This document shows, one piece after another, positions 1 to 7,165 of a stretch of 19,376 bases of DNA (the stretch's first letter is position 1; each line of letters begins with the position of its first letter). The stretch spans positions 1 through 19,376 of the forward strand of contig JBCCYI010000066.1 of the NCBI GenBank assembly GCA_039189975.1, read 5' to 3'. The notes under the pieces were generated by a model. That model was given only the letters and a program-made list of their open reading frames with translations, had not been told where the DNA came from and ran no database searches. Position numbers and translations under genes: made by a program. Source of the DNA: HLUCCA09 sp039189975. Its GTDB lineage: Bacteria; Pseudomonadota; Alphaproteobacteria; Rhodobacterales; Rhodobacteraceae.

Positions 1-2
1 CG

Positions 3-110
3 GGTGTTGTGACGTCAGGCGCGCTGTTACTAACGGCGCACGAGTATTTGCAAAAGCTCATCCCCTCGATCGTCGATAAGACACAGCTCAAAGAGCGCAA
101 GACATTTTAG
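3..110 (+). CDS. C-terminal scrap of an unidentified protein, cut by window start
   Basis: A reading frame is open from the window edge to TAG at 108-110 and gives about 35 residues ending in QLKERKTF. I do not recognise the family. The stretch 1-110 is about 52% GC by my count and uses TTA, CTA, AAA and ATT codons, unlike the GC-ending codons of all neighbours. Its stop lies inside the region where the opposite-strand BASS gene loses family resemblance. It may be the end of a transposase or other mobile gene, but nothing in 35 residues proves that. It could also be a chance open frame in foreign or assembly-edge DNA. Confidence 0.3.
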   Translation, partial: GVVTSGALLLTAHEYLQKLIPSIVDKTQLKERKTF

Positions 111-474
111 TTTTAGTCTTGCGGAGAACCACCGGGATCAGGACAACCCCCGCGACCGTGGAGGTCACCGTCATCAGCACCGAGAGCGCCAGGTTCCCCT
201 TGGAGAAATAGGTGAACATATTCGACGTGGTCCCGCCCGGCATACACGCCATGATGAGGATGCCTGCCGCAATGGCCTCCGGCACCGTCAGGAGCGTGGC
301 CAACAGAAAACCGATGAACGGCATGAACCCGTATTGCGAGACGACCCCGATCGCGAGCCCGTAGGGCCGGCGCAACGCCAGGTAGAAGTCCCTCGGCGTG
401 AGCGAGGCGCCCATCCCCAGCATGATCACGAAGATCATGAGCGCCAGCACGGCTTGTTCGAGAGCACTGACCAT
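88..474 (-). pseudogene. BASS-family (bile acid:sodium symporter-like) transporter, 3'-truncated
   Basis: This is the N-terminal part of a sodium-coupled organic-anion symporter of the BASS superfamily, an inner-membrane protein. It is 128 residues against about 290-320 for the family. The start is ATG at 472-474, four bases beyond the fadD stop, with GGGGAG of the fadD tail as ribosome site, so it is translationally coupled to fadD. Recognisable parts are a first hydrophobic segment (LEQAVLALMIFVIMLGMGASL), the LTPRDF loop, the RRPYGLAIGVVSQYGFMPFIGF segment and the ILIMACMPGGTTSNMFTYFSKGNLALSV core with its Gly-rich TTSN motif. After VLIPVVL the frame runs into RKTKTKMSCAL and stops. The core domain half is missing, so transport function is unlikely. 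The substrate is unknown; the BASS member PanS carries ketopantoate, which is relevant because a PanE-type gene lies upstream. Confidence 0.75.
96..123. repeat. 8-bp inverted repeat at the BASS truncation joint
   Basis: CGCAAGAC (96-103) and GTCTTGCG (116-123) form a perfect inverted repeat around an AT-rich 12-nt spacer with a doubled TTTTAG. It sits exactly where the left-edge frame ends and the BASS protein stops looking like its family. It could be a terminator shared by the two converging frames or part of the end of an insertion element. The sequence alone does not decide. Confidence 0.35.
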
Positions 475-478
475 GGCG

Positions 479-2188
479 CTACTCCCCGGCCTGCGCGCCG
501 TCGCGCAGATCCTTGCGGAGGATCTTGCCGACGTTCGACTTCGGCAGATCGCTGCGGAACTCGACCCGTTTGGGCACTTTGTAGGCGGTGAGGTGCGCCT
601 TGCAATGGGCGCGGATGTCGGCCTCCAACAGGCTCTCGTCGCGCTTGACGACAAAGGCCTTCACCGACTCGCCGCTCTCGGCATCGGGCACGCCGATCAC
701 GGCCGCTTCGAGAATGCCGGGATGGGTCGCCAGACACTCCTCCACCTCGTTGGGGTACACGTTGAACCCTGAGACGAGGACCATGTCCTTCTTGCGGTCC
801 ACGATGGCGAAGTATCCGTCGTCCGACATCACGCCGATGTCGCCCGTCAGGAACCAACCGTCCTTCAGCACCGCCGCGGTCTCCTCGGGCTTGTTCCAAT
901 AGCCCTTCATGACCTGCGGCCCGCGTGCCGCGATCTCTCCAGGCTCCCCGAGTGGGACGGGGGTGCCGCGCGCGTCGAGACAGGCCATCTCCGTCGAAGG
1001 CACGGGGATGCCGATGGAGCCGCCACGCGTCTTGCCGATGGGATTGAAGGAGAGGACAGGCGACGTCTCGGTCAGCCCATAGCCTTGCAGCACGGGCCGC
1101 CCCGTGAGCGCTTCAAACCGTTCGGCCACGCTCTGTTGCAATGCCATGCCCCCGGCGGAGGCGTATCTGAGATGCTTGGGCGGGCTGTCCTGAAACCACA
1201 CCTCGTTGCAGAGACCGTTGAAGAGCGTGTTCACCCCGCTCATCCAGGTGATCCTGTAATTCTCAAACGCCCGCTTGAGATTGCTCAGCGGGCGCGGGTT
1301 GGGGATCAGGATGTTGTGGGCGCCGTACCAGTAGAACGCCAGCAGGTTCACCGTGAACGCGAAGATGTGGTACATCGGCAGCGCCGTCAGCGCGACCTCT
1401 TCACCCCGGCGCGCCGCCCCCAGGAGCTCCAGCGTCTGCTCCATGTTCACGATGAGGTTGGCGTGGGTCAGCATCGCCCCCTTGGCCACCCCCGTCGTCC
1501 CGCCGGTGTATTGCAGGCACGCGACGTCGTCGGGCGTCATCCTCTGGCGGTAGGCGTCGACGGCGATCTTCTCCGCCGCCCGGTGGCTGCGCCCGGCCTC
1601 CAGCGCGTCCGGCAGCCGGACGTGGGCGACCTCGATGGGTTTGACCGTCTGGTCCCAATGTTTCTGCACAAGGCCGACGATCCAGCGCGGCAGGCCGGGA
1701 AAGAACTCCGCCACGCGCGTGACGATCACGTTCGGGATCGGGTGGCCGCGCGTCGCCTCGGGGATCTTGTCGGCAAACATGTCGACGATAACGAGCGCGT
1801 GGGGCTCGGCGTCGCGAAACTGCTTGGCCATCTCTTCGGCGGTGTAGAGCGGGTTGACGTTGACCAGCACGCACCCGGCCTTCAGGATGCCGAACGCCGC
1901 GACCACAAAGCCCAGGCAGTTCGGCATCTGCAGCGCCACCCGGTCGCCGAGATCCAGCCCCGCCACCTCCCGCAGGTAGACGGCGAAGGCATCCGACATC
2001 TCGTCGACCTGCGCATAGGTAAGCGTGCCGTTCATCCCGTTCGGCAAGCAGGTCGTGAGCGCGGGCTGCGGGCCAAACGCCTCAGCCGAGGCGCGCACCA
2101 GATCGCCAATCGTGCGATACGACGGCAGGTCGATCTCGGGCCGCACCTCCGGCCCGTAGAAGGCCAACCACGGACGGTCTTCGCGCAT
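479..2188 (-). CDS. fadD: long-chain-fatty-acid--CoA ligase (FadD-type)
   Basis: It activates fatty or other carboxylic acids to acyl-CoA through an acyl-adenylate, in the cytoplasm or at the inner membrane. It is 569 residues, full family length. In order there are: a TYAQ... N-terminal domain, the P-loop YTGGTTGVAKGA (about 227-238), LPMYHIFAF, the adenine motif GYGLTETSP (about 369-377), GWFLTGDIG (about 444-452), the linker motif DRKKDMVLVSGFNVYP and the catalytic lysine in PKSNVGKILR (about 555). I chose ATG at 2186-2188 because GGGGAGGGG lies 5-9 nt before it; an in-frame GTG two codons upstream (2194) is the alternative. The truncated BASS gene follows 4 nt after the stop. The chain-length preference cannot be read from the sequence. 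Confidence 0.93.
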   Translation of the reverse strand: MREDRPWLAFYGPEVRPEIDLPSYRTIGDLVRASAEAFGPQPALTTCLPNGMNGTLTYAQVDEMSDAFAVYLREVAGLDLGDRVALQMPNCLGFVVAAFGILKAGCVLVNVNPLYTAEEMAKQFRDAEPHALVIVDMFADKIPEATRGHPIPNVIVTRVAEFFPGLPRWIVGLVQKHWDQTVKPIEVAHVRLPDALEAGRSHRAAEKIAVDAYRQRMTPDDVACLQYTGGTTGVAKGAMLTHANLIVNMEQTLELLGAARRGEEVALTALPMYHIFAFTVNLLAFYWYGAHNILIPNPRPLSNLKRAFENYRITWMSGVNTLFNGLCNEVWFQDSPPKHLRYASAGGMALQQSVAERFEALTGRPVLQGYGLTETSPVLSFNPIGKTRGGSIGIPVPSTEMACLDARGTPVPLGEPGEIAARGPQVMKGYWNKPEETAAVLKDGWFLTGDIGVMSDDGYFAIVDRKKDMVLVSGFNVYPNEVEECLATHPGILEAAVIGVPDAESGESVKAFVVKRDESLLEADIRAHCKAHLTAYKVPKRVEFRSDLPKSNVGKILRKDLRDGAQAGE

Positions 2189-2263
2189 GTTCACCCCTCC
2201 CCTGATGGGTCAGGTTAGAGCCTATTCCCGCCCGCTTCGGAAGTCGCCACGCAATGCTCTGAC

Positions 2264-2273
2264 GGAACGTTCC
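2264..2273. other. 10-bp perfect palindrome upstream of fadD
   Basis: GGAACGTTCC lies in the 126-bp gap between the panE-like stop and the fadD start. Such a site could bind a dimeric regulator of fadD, but a 10-bp palindrome can arise by chance and no clear promoter elements flank it. Confidence 0.2.
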
Positions 2274-2314
2274 TTTCGACGCCACCGCCGATCGGACGCA
2301 GCGTCACGCCCCCC

Positions 2315-3292
2315 TCAACCGTAAAGCCCGGCAACACGCCCGCGCAGCTGGACAAGCGACAACACCGTGTCGATCGTCGGCGTCGCCGTCCCGGTCACGC
2401 GCCCCAGCTCCTGAACGGAGCCAAGAAGCGCGTCGATCTCCATGGGGCGGCCCTGGTCGAGGTCCTGCAGCATCGAGGTCCGATGCGCGCCTACCTCGGC
2501 GCCCCCCTGGATCCGACGATCCACATCGATGGGAAACTTGACACCCAGGCTCTCCGCAATGGTCTGCGCCTCAAGCATCATGTTGCGCGCAACCTCACGC
2601 GTGCCGGGATCGGTGCAGAGCACGTCGAGCGTCGCATGGGTCAGTGCCGAAATCGGGTTGAACGACAGGTTCCCCCAGAGCTTCACCCAGATCTCATCCC
2701 GCAGCTTGGGGCGGACCGGCGCCTTCAGCCCGGCCGCAGCCAACGCCTTGGAGAGCGCCAACGCCCGCTCGGACTTCGACCCGTCTGGCTCGCCCAGCGA
2801 AAACCGGTTGCCCTCAATGTGCTTGACGACGCCGGGCTCGATCACCTCCGCCGCAGGGTAGACCACACAGCCGAGCACCCGATCCGGCCCAAACCCGTCC
2901 CACTGCGCGTCGCCCGGGTCGACCGTGGCCAGCCGCGTGCCCTCGAGCGCGCCCCCGATCTTGTGAAAATACCACCACGGCACGCCGTTGACCCCGGACA
3001 CGATGGTCGTCCCGTCCCCGATCAACGGCTGCATCTTCGAGACCACCGGCGGCACCGAATGCGCCTTCAGCGTCACGATCACATAGTCCTGCGGCCCCAG
3101 ATCATCGGCCTTGTCCGAAGCGGTGACGGGCACCGTCACCTCCCCGCTCTCCTCGATCAGCCGCAGCCCGCGCGCCTGCATCGCCGCCAGATGCGGCCCC
3201 CGCGCCACAAGGCTGACATCCGCGCCAGCCTGTGCCAGCTTGGCCCCCATGTAGCCGCCAATGGCCCCTGCCCCGAAAATACAGATCTTCAT
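2315..3292 (-). CDS. panE: 2-dehydropantoate 2-reductase (ketopantoate reductase family, PanE/ApbA)
   Basis: It should reduce 2-dehydropantoate to (R)-pantoate with NADPH, a step toward pantothenate and CoA, in the cytoplasm. It is 325 residues, slightly longer than E. coli PanE. The Rossmann glycine motif GAGAIGG is at 7-13, with VNG at 101-103 beside the substrate site. The C-terminal helical domain holds the presumed catalytic lysine K204 in EIWVKLWGNLSFNPISALT and the late acid E285 in RPMEIDAL, equivalents of E. coli K176 and E256. ATG at 3290-3292 is preceded by GGGGGGACAGG. It is separated from the upstream acyl-CoA ligase by a terminator, so it probably has its own promoter. Many alphaproteobacterial PanE-like paralogues have unproven substrates, so the exact reaction is less certain than the fold. 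Confidence 0.85.
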   Translation of the reverse strand: MKICIFGAGAIGGYMGAKLAQAGADVSLVARGPHLAAMQARGLRLIEESGEVTVPVTASDKADDLGPQDYVIVTLKAHSVPPVVSKMQPLIGDGTTIVSGVNGVPWWYFHKIGGALEGTRLATVDPGDAQWDGFGPDRVLGCVVYPAAEVIEPGVVKHIEGNRFSLGEPDGSKSERALALSKALAAAGLKAPVRPKLRDEIWVKLWGNLSFNPISALTHATLDVLCTDPGTREVARNMMLEAQTIAESLGVKFPIDVDRRIQGGAEVGAHRTSMLQDLDQGRPMEIDALLGSVQELGRVTGTATPTIDTVLSLVQLRGRVAGLYG

Positions 3293-3359
3293 CCTGTCCC
3301 CCCGCGCCCCAAACCCGACGACGCGTCAGGCAGGAGCGCATCGTCCTGTCTTCTTCTTG

Positions 3360-3391
3360 CTAAAAATACCGCCGGCCCCAACCGGGCCAGC
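3360..3391 (-). terminator. rho-independent terminator after the acyl-CoA ligase gene
   Basis: Read on the minus strand, an 8-bp stem GCTGGCCC/GGGCCGGC (one G-T pair, 5-nt loop) is followed by GGTATTTTTAGC with a run of five T. It begins 20 nt after the ligase stop. The tail GGTATTTTTAGCAAGAAG resembles a motif I recall trailing many Rhodobacterales terminators. Confidence 0.75.
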
Positions 3392-3411
3392 GGCGCTGCG
3401 GGACGCCTGGC

Positions 3412-4944
3412 TCAGGCAGCTTCCACAAGCCCCAGCTTCTCGGCCAGCCCGATGCGCTGCATCTTGCCGGTCGCGCCCTTGGGGATCTCGTCGAGGATGA
3501 CCACCTTACGCGGCACCTTGAAGTCGGCCAGCCGCTCCATCCCGAAGTCGCGGATCTCGCGCTCCGTCGCCGCCATGCCCTCCTTGAGAACGACCGCCGC
3601 GGCGACCTCCTCTCCCAGCTTGGGATGCGGCAGTGCAAAGGTCACGACCTGCGCGATCGCCGGGTGGTCGGAGAGCACCCCGTCCACCTCAAGCGGGCTG
3701 ACCTTTTCGCCACCCCGGTTGATGATCTCCTTCAGCCGACCGGTGAGCGAGAGATACCCCTCCGCGTCAAACGCCCCCTGATCCCCGGTGCGGAACCAGC
3801 GCTTGCCCTCCGCATCGAAGAAGTTCTTGGCGTTGGCCTCGGGATTACCCTCGTAGCCGGGGGTGACGTTCGGGCCGGAGATGCAGATCTCGCCCACGCC
3901 CTCAACGAGCCGGTTCTCCGTCTCATGTGCCACGCGCACCTCCGGGCCCGCGGGCAATCCGACGGAGCCCGGCTTCTGCGCACCGGCTCCCAGCGGGTTG
4001 GAACACATCTGGTGCGCCGCTTCGGTCATGCCGTAGCCCTCGATCACCGGCGCGCCGAACGTGTCGGCCAATTGGGTCATCACCGGGCCGGGCAGCGAGG
4101 CCGAGGACGAGCGCAGGAAGCGCAGCCGCGCTCCCTCGATGATGTCGGTGTTGCGCTTGGCACGGCTCAGGATCGCCTGGTGCATCGTCGGCACGGCGGT
4201 GTACCAGGTCGGATCGGCGTCCTTGAGCCAGCCGAAGAACTTGAGCGCGTCGAACCCCGGCGCGCACCAGACCGCACCGCCCGCGGCAAGCGAGGCCGAC
4301 ACCGCCGCCACGAGCCCGTGGATGTGAAAGAGCGGCATCACGTTGAGGCACCGGTCCGCCGACGTGAGGTCGAGCGAGCGGGCGATGTTCTGCGCCGACG
4401 CCGCGACGTTGGATTGCAAGAGCGGGACGATCTTCGGACGCGAGGTCGTCCCAGACGTGTGCAGGATCAACGCGATGCCGGAGGGGACCGGCGCGCCCTC
4501 CGGGGCCGCAGCGCTTGAGGTTTCGGCGCGAAGCGCGAAAGTCCCCGCGGGCGCTTCCGCGTCAAAGGAAAGGCGCAAGATCGTCAGGCCAAAGCGCTGC
4601 GCGGCCGCGAGCGCCGGACCGTCATAGCCCTCGGCCAGGACGATCGCCTTGGCCTTGAGATCCTCCAAGTAGAACGCAAACTCGTCCTCCCGGTAGGCCG
4701 GGTTGAGCGGCGCCGTCGTTGCCGATTGCGCAATGGTCGCGAAGGCCGCGGCCATTTCCGGACCGTTCGGCAACACGATGGCGACCCGGTCCGCCGCGCC
4801 AACGCCAGCCGCGCGCAAAGCGGCGCGGGTCGTGTCCGTCAGATCCCGCAGCCCGCCGTAGGTGAGCCAGGACCGGCCGGGGGCCCCGATGGCCTCGCTC
4901 TCGGCGGGATGGGCAGCGATGAGGCTCTGGATCGTGTCGGACAT
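3412..4944 (-). CDS. acyl-CoA synthetase, oxalate--CoA ligase-like (AAE3/Pcs60 type)
   Basis: An ANL-superfamily ligase that adenylates a carboxylate and transfers it to CoA. It is 510 residues, about the length of the AAE3/Pcs60 oxalyl-CoA synthetases and shorter than the FadD protein in this window. It carries the subfamily-like P-loop HTSGTTSRPK (162-171), LFHIHGLVA, the YTAVPTMHQ segment (248-255), the SSSASLP turn, GYGMTEAAHQMCSNPL (303-318), RTGD (385-388), GRLKEIINRGGEKVSPLEV and the catalytic lysine K494 in ATGKMQR. ATG at 4942-4944 follows GAGAGGGAG; a longer frame upstream lacks such a site. It lies 90 nt after tctA, in the same direction, so the TTT substrate is plausibly its substrate. 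No oxalyl-CoA decarboxylase or formyl-CoA transferase gene is present, so oxalate is only one possibility. Confidence 0.85.
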   Translation of the reverse strand: MSDTIQSLIAAHPAESEAIGAPGRSWLTYGGLRDLTDTTRAALRAAGVGAADRVAIVLPNGPEMAAAFATIAQSATTAPLNPAYREDEFAFYLEDLKAKAIVLAEGYDGPALAAAQRFGLTILRLSFDAEAPAGTFALRAETSSAAAPEGAPVPSGIALILHTSGTTSRPKIVPLLQSNVAASAQNIARSLDLTSADRCLNVMPLFHIHGLVAAVSASLAAGGAVWCAPGFDALKFFGWLKDADPTWYTAVPTMHQAILSRAKRNTDIIEGARLRFLRSSSASLPGPVMTQLADTFGAPVIEGYGMTEAAHQMCSNPLGAGAQKPGSVGLPAGPEVRVAHETENRLVEGVGEICISGPNVTPGYEGNPEANAKNFFDAEGKRWFRTGDQGAFDAEGYLSLTGRLKEIINRGGEKVSPLEVDGVLSDHPAIAQVVTFALPHPKLGEEVAAAVVLKEGMAATEREIRDFGMERLADFKVPRKVVILDEIPKGATGKMQRIGLAEKLGLVEAA

Positions 4945-4966
4945 AGGTCTCCCTCTCAGGTCGCGT

Positions 4967-4980
4967 GTGCCGTTCGGCAC
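4967..4980. other. perfect inverted repeat in the leader of the acyl-CoA ligase gene
   Basis: GTGCCG-TT-CGGCAC lies between the post-tctA hairpin and the ligase start codon, 22 bases before the ATG. It may be a small RNA hairpin or a protein-binding site. Confidence 0.3.
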
Positions 4981-5008
4981 GCCGTCATTTTCGTGATGCA
5001 CGGTGAGC

Positions 5009-5031
5009 GCGCGGGGCCAGAGGCCCCGCGC
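5009..5031 (-). terminator. strong hairpin directly after tctA, no T-run
   Basis: GCGCGGGGCC (5009-5018), loop AGA, GGCCCCGCGC (5022-5031): a perfect 10-bp GC stem starting 3 nt after the tctA stop. No T-run follows on the minus strand, so it is more likely an attenuator, pause site or 3'-end stabiliser than a complete intrinsic terminator. Confidence 0.5.
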
Positions 5032-5034
5032 TGC

Positions 5035-6552
5035 CTACTCGGCGGGCGTGGCGGACGATTTGCCGCCTTTACGCAGATACTTCAACATCGGCAGCAGGAA
5101 AAAGAGCAATGCCAGCGCCATGAACGTGCCCGAAAGCGGGCGTTCGACGAAGGCCAGGATGTTGCCCTGCTCGGCGATGAGCGTCTGGCGGAAGCTGCGC
5201 TCCATCAGCGGGCCCAAGACGAGCGCCAGCACCAGCGGCGCCAGCGGGTAGTCCGCCTTGCGCAAGAGGTACCCCGCGACGCCGAAGCCTGCGATCAACC
5301 ACACGTCGTGCAACTTCTGGCTTGGCGCGTAGCCGCCGACCAGACAGAGGACCAGCACCATCGCGCAGAGGATGGTGAAGGGCATGCGCAGCGCCCAGAC
5401 GAAGAGCGGGATCAGCGCAAGGTTGATCAGCACCGCGGCGAGGTTGGCCGTGTAGAGAGAGGAGATCAGCCCCCAGACGAAGTCCGGCTGCTCGATGAAG
5501 AGCATGGGGCCGGGCACCAGCCCCCACATGACCATCCCGCCCAGCAGCAGCGCCGTCGTGGGCGAGCCGGGGATGCCGAGCGTCAGCATCGGCAGGAGCG
5601 AACCGGTCGAGGCGGCATTGTTGGCCGTCTCGGGGGCAGCGACGCCCTCGATGTTGCCCTTGCCGAAGGTCTCGGGCTTCTTCGACATCGTTTTGGACAT
5701 GCCATAGGCCATCAGCGAGGCGGGCGTCGCCCCGGCCGCCGGCAGCATGCCGACGAAGAAGCCCATGACCGAGCCGAAGCTCATCGTTTTCCACAGGCGG
5801 TTCATCTCACGGATGCCGTGGCCCAACTCGCGGAAGGTGATCTTTGCGGGCGTGACCATGGGCGCAGACTTTGACGTCTCGATGGTATGAAGCACCTCGC
5901 CTACCCCGTAGACGCCGATGGCCAGCACCAGAAACGAGATCCCCGCGTAGAACCCGGGCAGGTCGCCGAAAATCAGGCGGGGCTGTCCCGAGATGAGGTC
6001 GAGCCCGACCGTGGACAGCACCAGTCCAAGGCAGATCATGATGATCGTCTTTAGGATGTCGTCTCCGCCGAGACCGACGAAGGTCGTGAAGGCCAGAAGA
6101 ACGAGCGCAAACTCTTCCGCCGGTCCAAACGCCAGAGCAACGTCGGCGAGAGGTTGCGCGAACAAAGTGAAGAGGATCACCGATATGGTGCCGCCGATGA
6201 ACGAGGCCGTGGCCGCAGCGATAAGCGCGAGCCCGGCCCTGCCCTGTTGCGCCATCGGGCGTCCGTCAAAGGTGGTTGCAACAGCGGTAGAGGCGCCGGG
6301 GATCCCCAGCAGGATCGACGACACTGCCCCACCATACATCGCGCCATAGTAGATCGCGCAGAGCAGGATGATCGCGGAGGAGGGCGGGACGATGAAGGTG
6401 AGCGGCAGAACGATCGCGACGCCATTGACCGAGCCGAGGCCGGGCATGGCGCCGATGAAGAGCCCCGCTGTCACGCCCAGGATGACGATCATGAGGTTGA
6501 ACGGCGACAGCGATGTCGCGAAGCCGTCCATCAGGGTTGCAAAGATATCCAT
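5035..6552 (-). CDS. tctA: TTT transporter large membrane subunit TctA
   Basis: The large channel-forming subunit of a tripartite tricarboxylate transporter, which takes up carboxylates from the periplasm with a cation gradient. It is 505 residues, the usual length, and hydrophobic throughout with roughly a dozen membrane segments. Diagnostic motifs are FIGAMPGLGSVNGVAIVLPLTF (about 32-53), YYGAMYGGAVSSILLGIPG (about 68-86), the second-half counterpart FFVGMLPAAGATPASLMAYG and LTLGIPGSPTTALLLGGM, reflecting the internal duplication of this family. ATG at 6550-6552 follows tctB by 12 nt, with GAGGGG overlapping the tctB stop, so the two are co-translated. A 10-bp hairpin follows the gene. Confidence 0.95.
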   Translation of the reverse strand: MDIFATLMDGFATSLSPFNLMIVILGVTAGLFIGAMPGLGSVNGVAIVLPLTFIVPPSSAIILLCAIYYGAMYGGAVSSILLGIPGASTAVATTFDGRPMAQQGRAGLALIAAATASFIGGTISVILFTLFAQPLADVALAFGPAEEFALVLLAFTTFVGLGGDDILKTIIMICLGLVLSTVGLDLISGQPRLIFGDLPGFYAGISFLVLAIGVYGVGEVLHTIETSKSAPMVTPAKITFRELGHGIREMNRLWKTMSFGSVMGFFVGMLPAAGATPASLMAYGMSKTMSKKPETFGKGNIEGVAAPETANNAASTGSLLPMLTLGIPGSPTTALLLGGMVMWGLVPGPMLFIEQPDFVWGLISSLYTANLAAVLINLALIPLFVWALRMPFTILCAMVLVLCLVGGYAPSQKLHDVWLIAGFGVAGYLLRKADYPLAPLVLALVLGPLMERSFRQTLIAEQGNILAFVERPLSGTFMALALLFFLLPMLKYLRKGGKSSATPAE

Positions 6553-6564
6553 CGTCGCGGCCCC

Positions 6565-7050
6565 TCAGAAGAACATTGCGTAGAGCGGGAAGAAGAACGG
6601 CTCCGTCCACCCTTTGGGCAGCAGGATCTTCAGTGTCACTTCGAAGAAAAAGAAGAGAAACACCGGGGTCGTCGACGCAAGGATCAGCGTCAGCGTCCAG
6701 GAGTGCCCCCCAAAGACCCTTAAGTACCATAGCAAGAACAAGATGATGGCGACGTACGCGCCCGCAAATGGCATCAGAGCGATCGTCGCCACGAGCGCTA
6801 TGGTAACCGCGAACACCGACCGCACCGTCTCGCTGTCGAAGTAGCGCGAGTGGTCGACCTTGCCGACCGATCGCACCAGGATGCCGCCCGCGCAGAGCGC
6901 CATGATCAGCGACAGCCAGAACGGGAACGCGCCCCCACCAGGGCCGCCTGTGGATCCCTCCCAGCCGATGGGCAACACGGTCGCATGCCACATGAAGTAA
7001 AGGCTAACGCCAATGAGAACGAGCGCGATGACGCGATCAGCAACGAGCAT
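6565..7050 (-). CDS. tctB: TTT transporter small membrane subunit TctB
   Basis: The small, poorly conserved membrane subunit that pairs with TctA. It is 161 residues with four predicted hydrophobic segments: VIALVLIGVSLYFMW near the N-terminus, FPFWLSLIMALCAGGILV, the long pair VFAVTIALVATIALMPFAGAY/VAIILFLLWYLRVF, and the final LILASTTPVFLFFFFEVTLKILL before the typical PLPKGW-like ending (LLPKGWTEPFFF). ATG at 7048-7050 is chosen over a TTG four codons upstream because the TTG codon itself overlaps the GGGGGG ribosome site. The assignment rests on size, topology, the PKGW ending and the position between tctC and tctA. Confidence 0.88.
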   Translation of the reverse strand: MLVADRVIALVLIGVSLYFMWHATVLPIGWEGSTGGPGGGAFPFWLSLIMALCAGGILVRSVGKVDHSRYFDSETVRSVFAVTIALVATIALMPFAGAYVAIILFLLWYLRVFGGHSWTLTLILASTTPVFLFFFFEVTLKILLPKGWTEPFFFPLYAMFF

Positions 7051-7079
7051 GTGGCCCCCCAAAGACCGAAGTTGGTGCG

Positions 7080-7099
7080 AACGCAGACACGTCTGCGTT
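7080..7099. other. 9-bp perfect inverted repeat in the tctC-tctB gap
   Basis: AACGCAGAC-AC-GTCTGCGTT lies in the 115-nt gap between tctC and tctB, 30 bases before the tctB start codon and after the larger hairpin. It could form a second RNA hairpin modulating tctB translation or be an operator. Confidence 0.35.
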
Positions 7100-7114
7100 G
7101 TGTCGACATAGCGA

Positions 7115-7147
7115 AGCCGGGGCGGCTCCGTTCGGACCGCCCCGGCT
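7115..7147 (-). terminator. strong intercistronic hairpin between tctC and tctB
   Basis: AGCCGGGGCGG (7115-7125) pairs perfectly with CCGCCCCGGCT (7137-7147); inside, TCCG-TT-CGGA extends the stem by 4 bp after a one-base bulge. It starts 18 nt downstream of the tctC stop. There is no T-run on the minus strand. Such structures after binding-protein genes commonly stabilise the upstream message or partly stop transcription, giving more binding protein than membrane subunits. Confidence 0.6.
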
Positions 7148-7165
7148 CATCATACGATCAGTGGA

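Noticed and set aside
435..899. Additional minus-strand frame overlapping the fadD 3' part
   Set aside because: It is an out-of-frame translation of fadD with no family resemblance.
2483..3781. Long plus-strand open frame opposite the panE-type and acyl-CoA ligase genes (similar ones at 1085-2218, 12498-14411 and, on the minus strand, 15536-16741)
   Set aside because: These are antisense to clear enzyme genes, with low-complexity Arg/His-rich translations and no ribosome sites or motifs.
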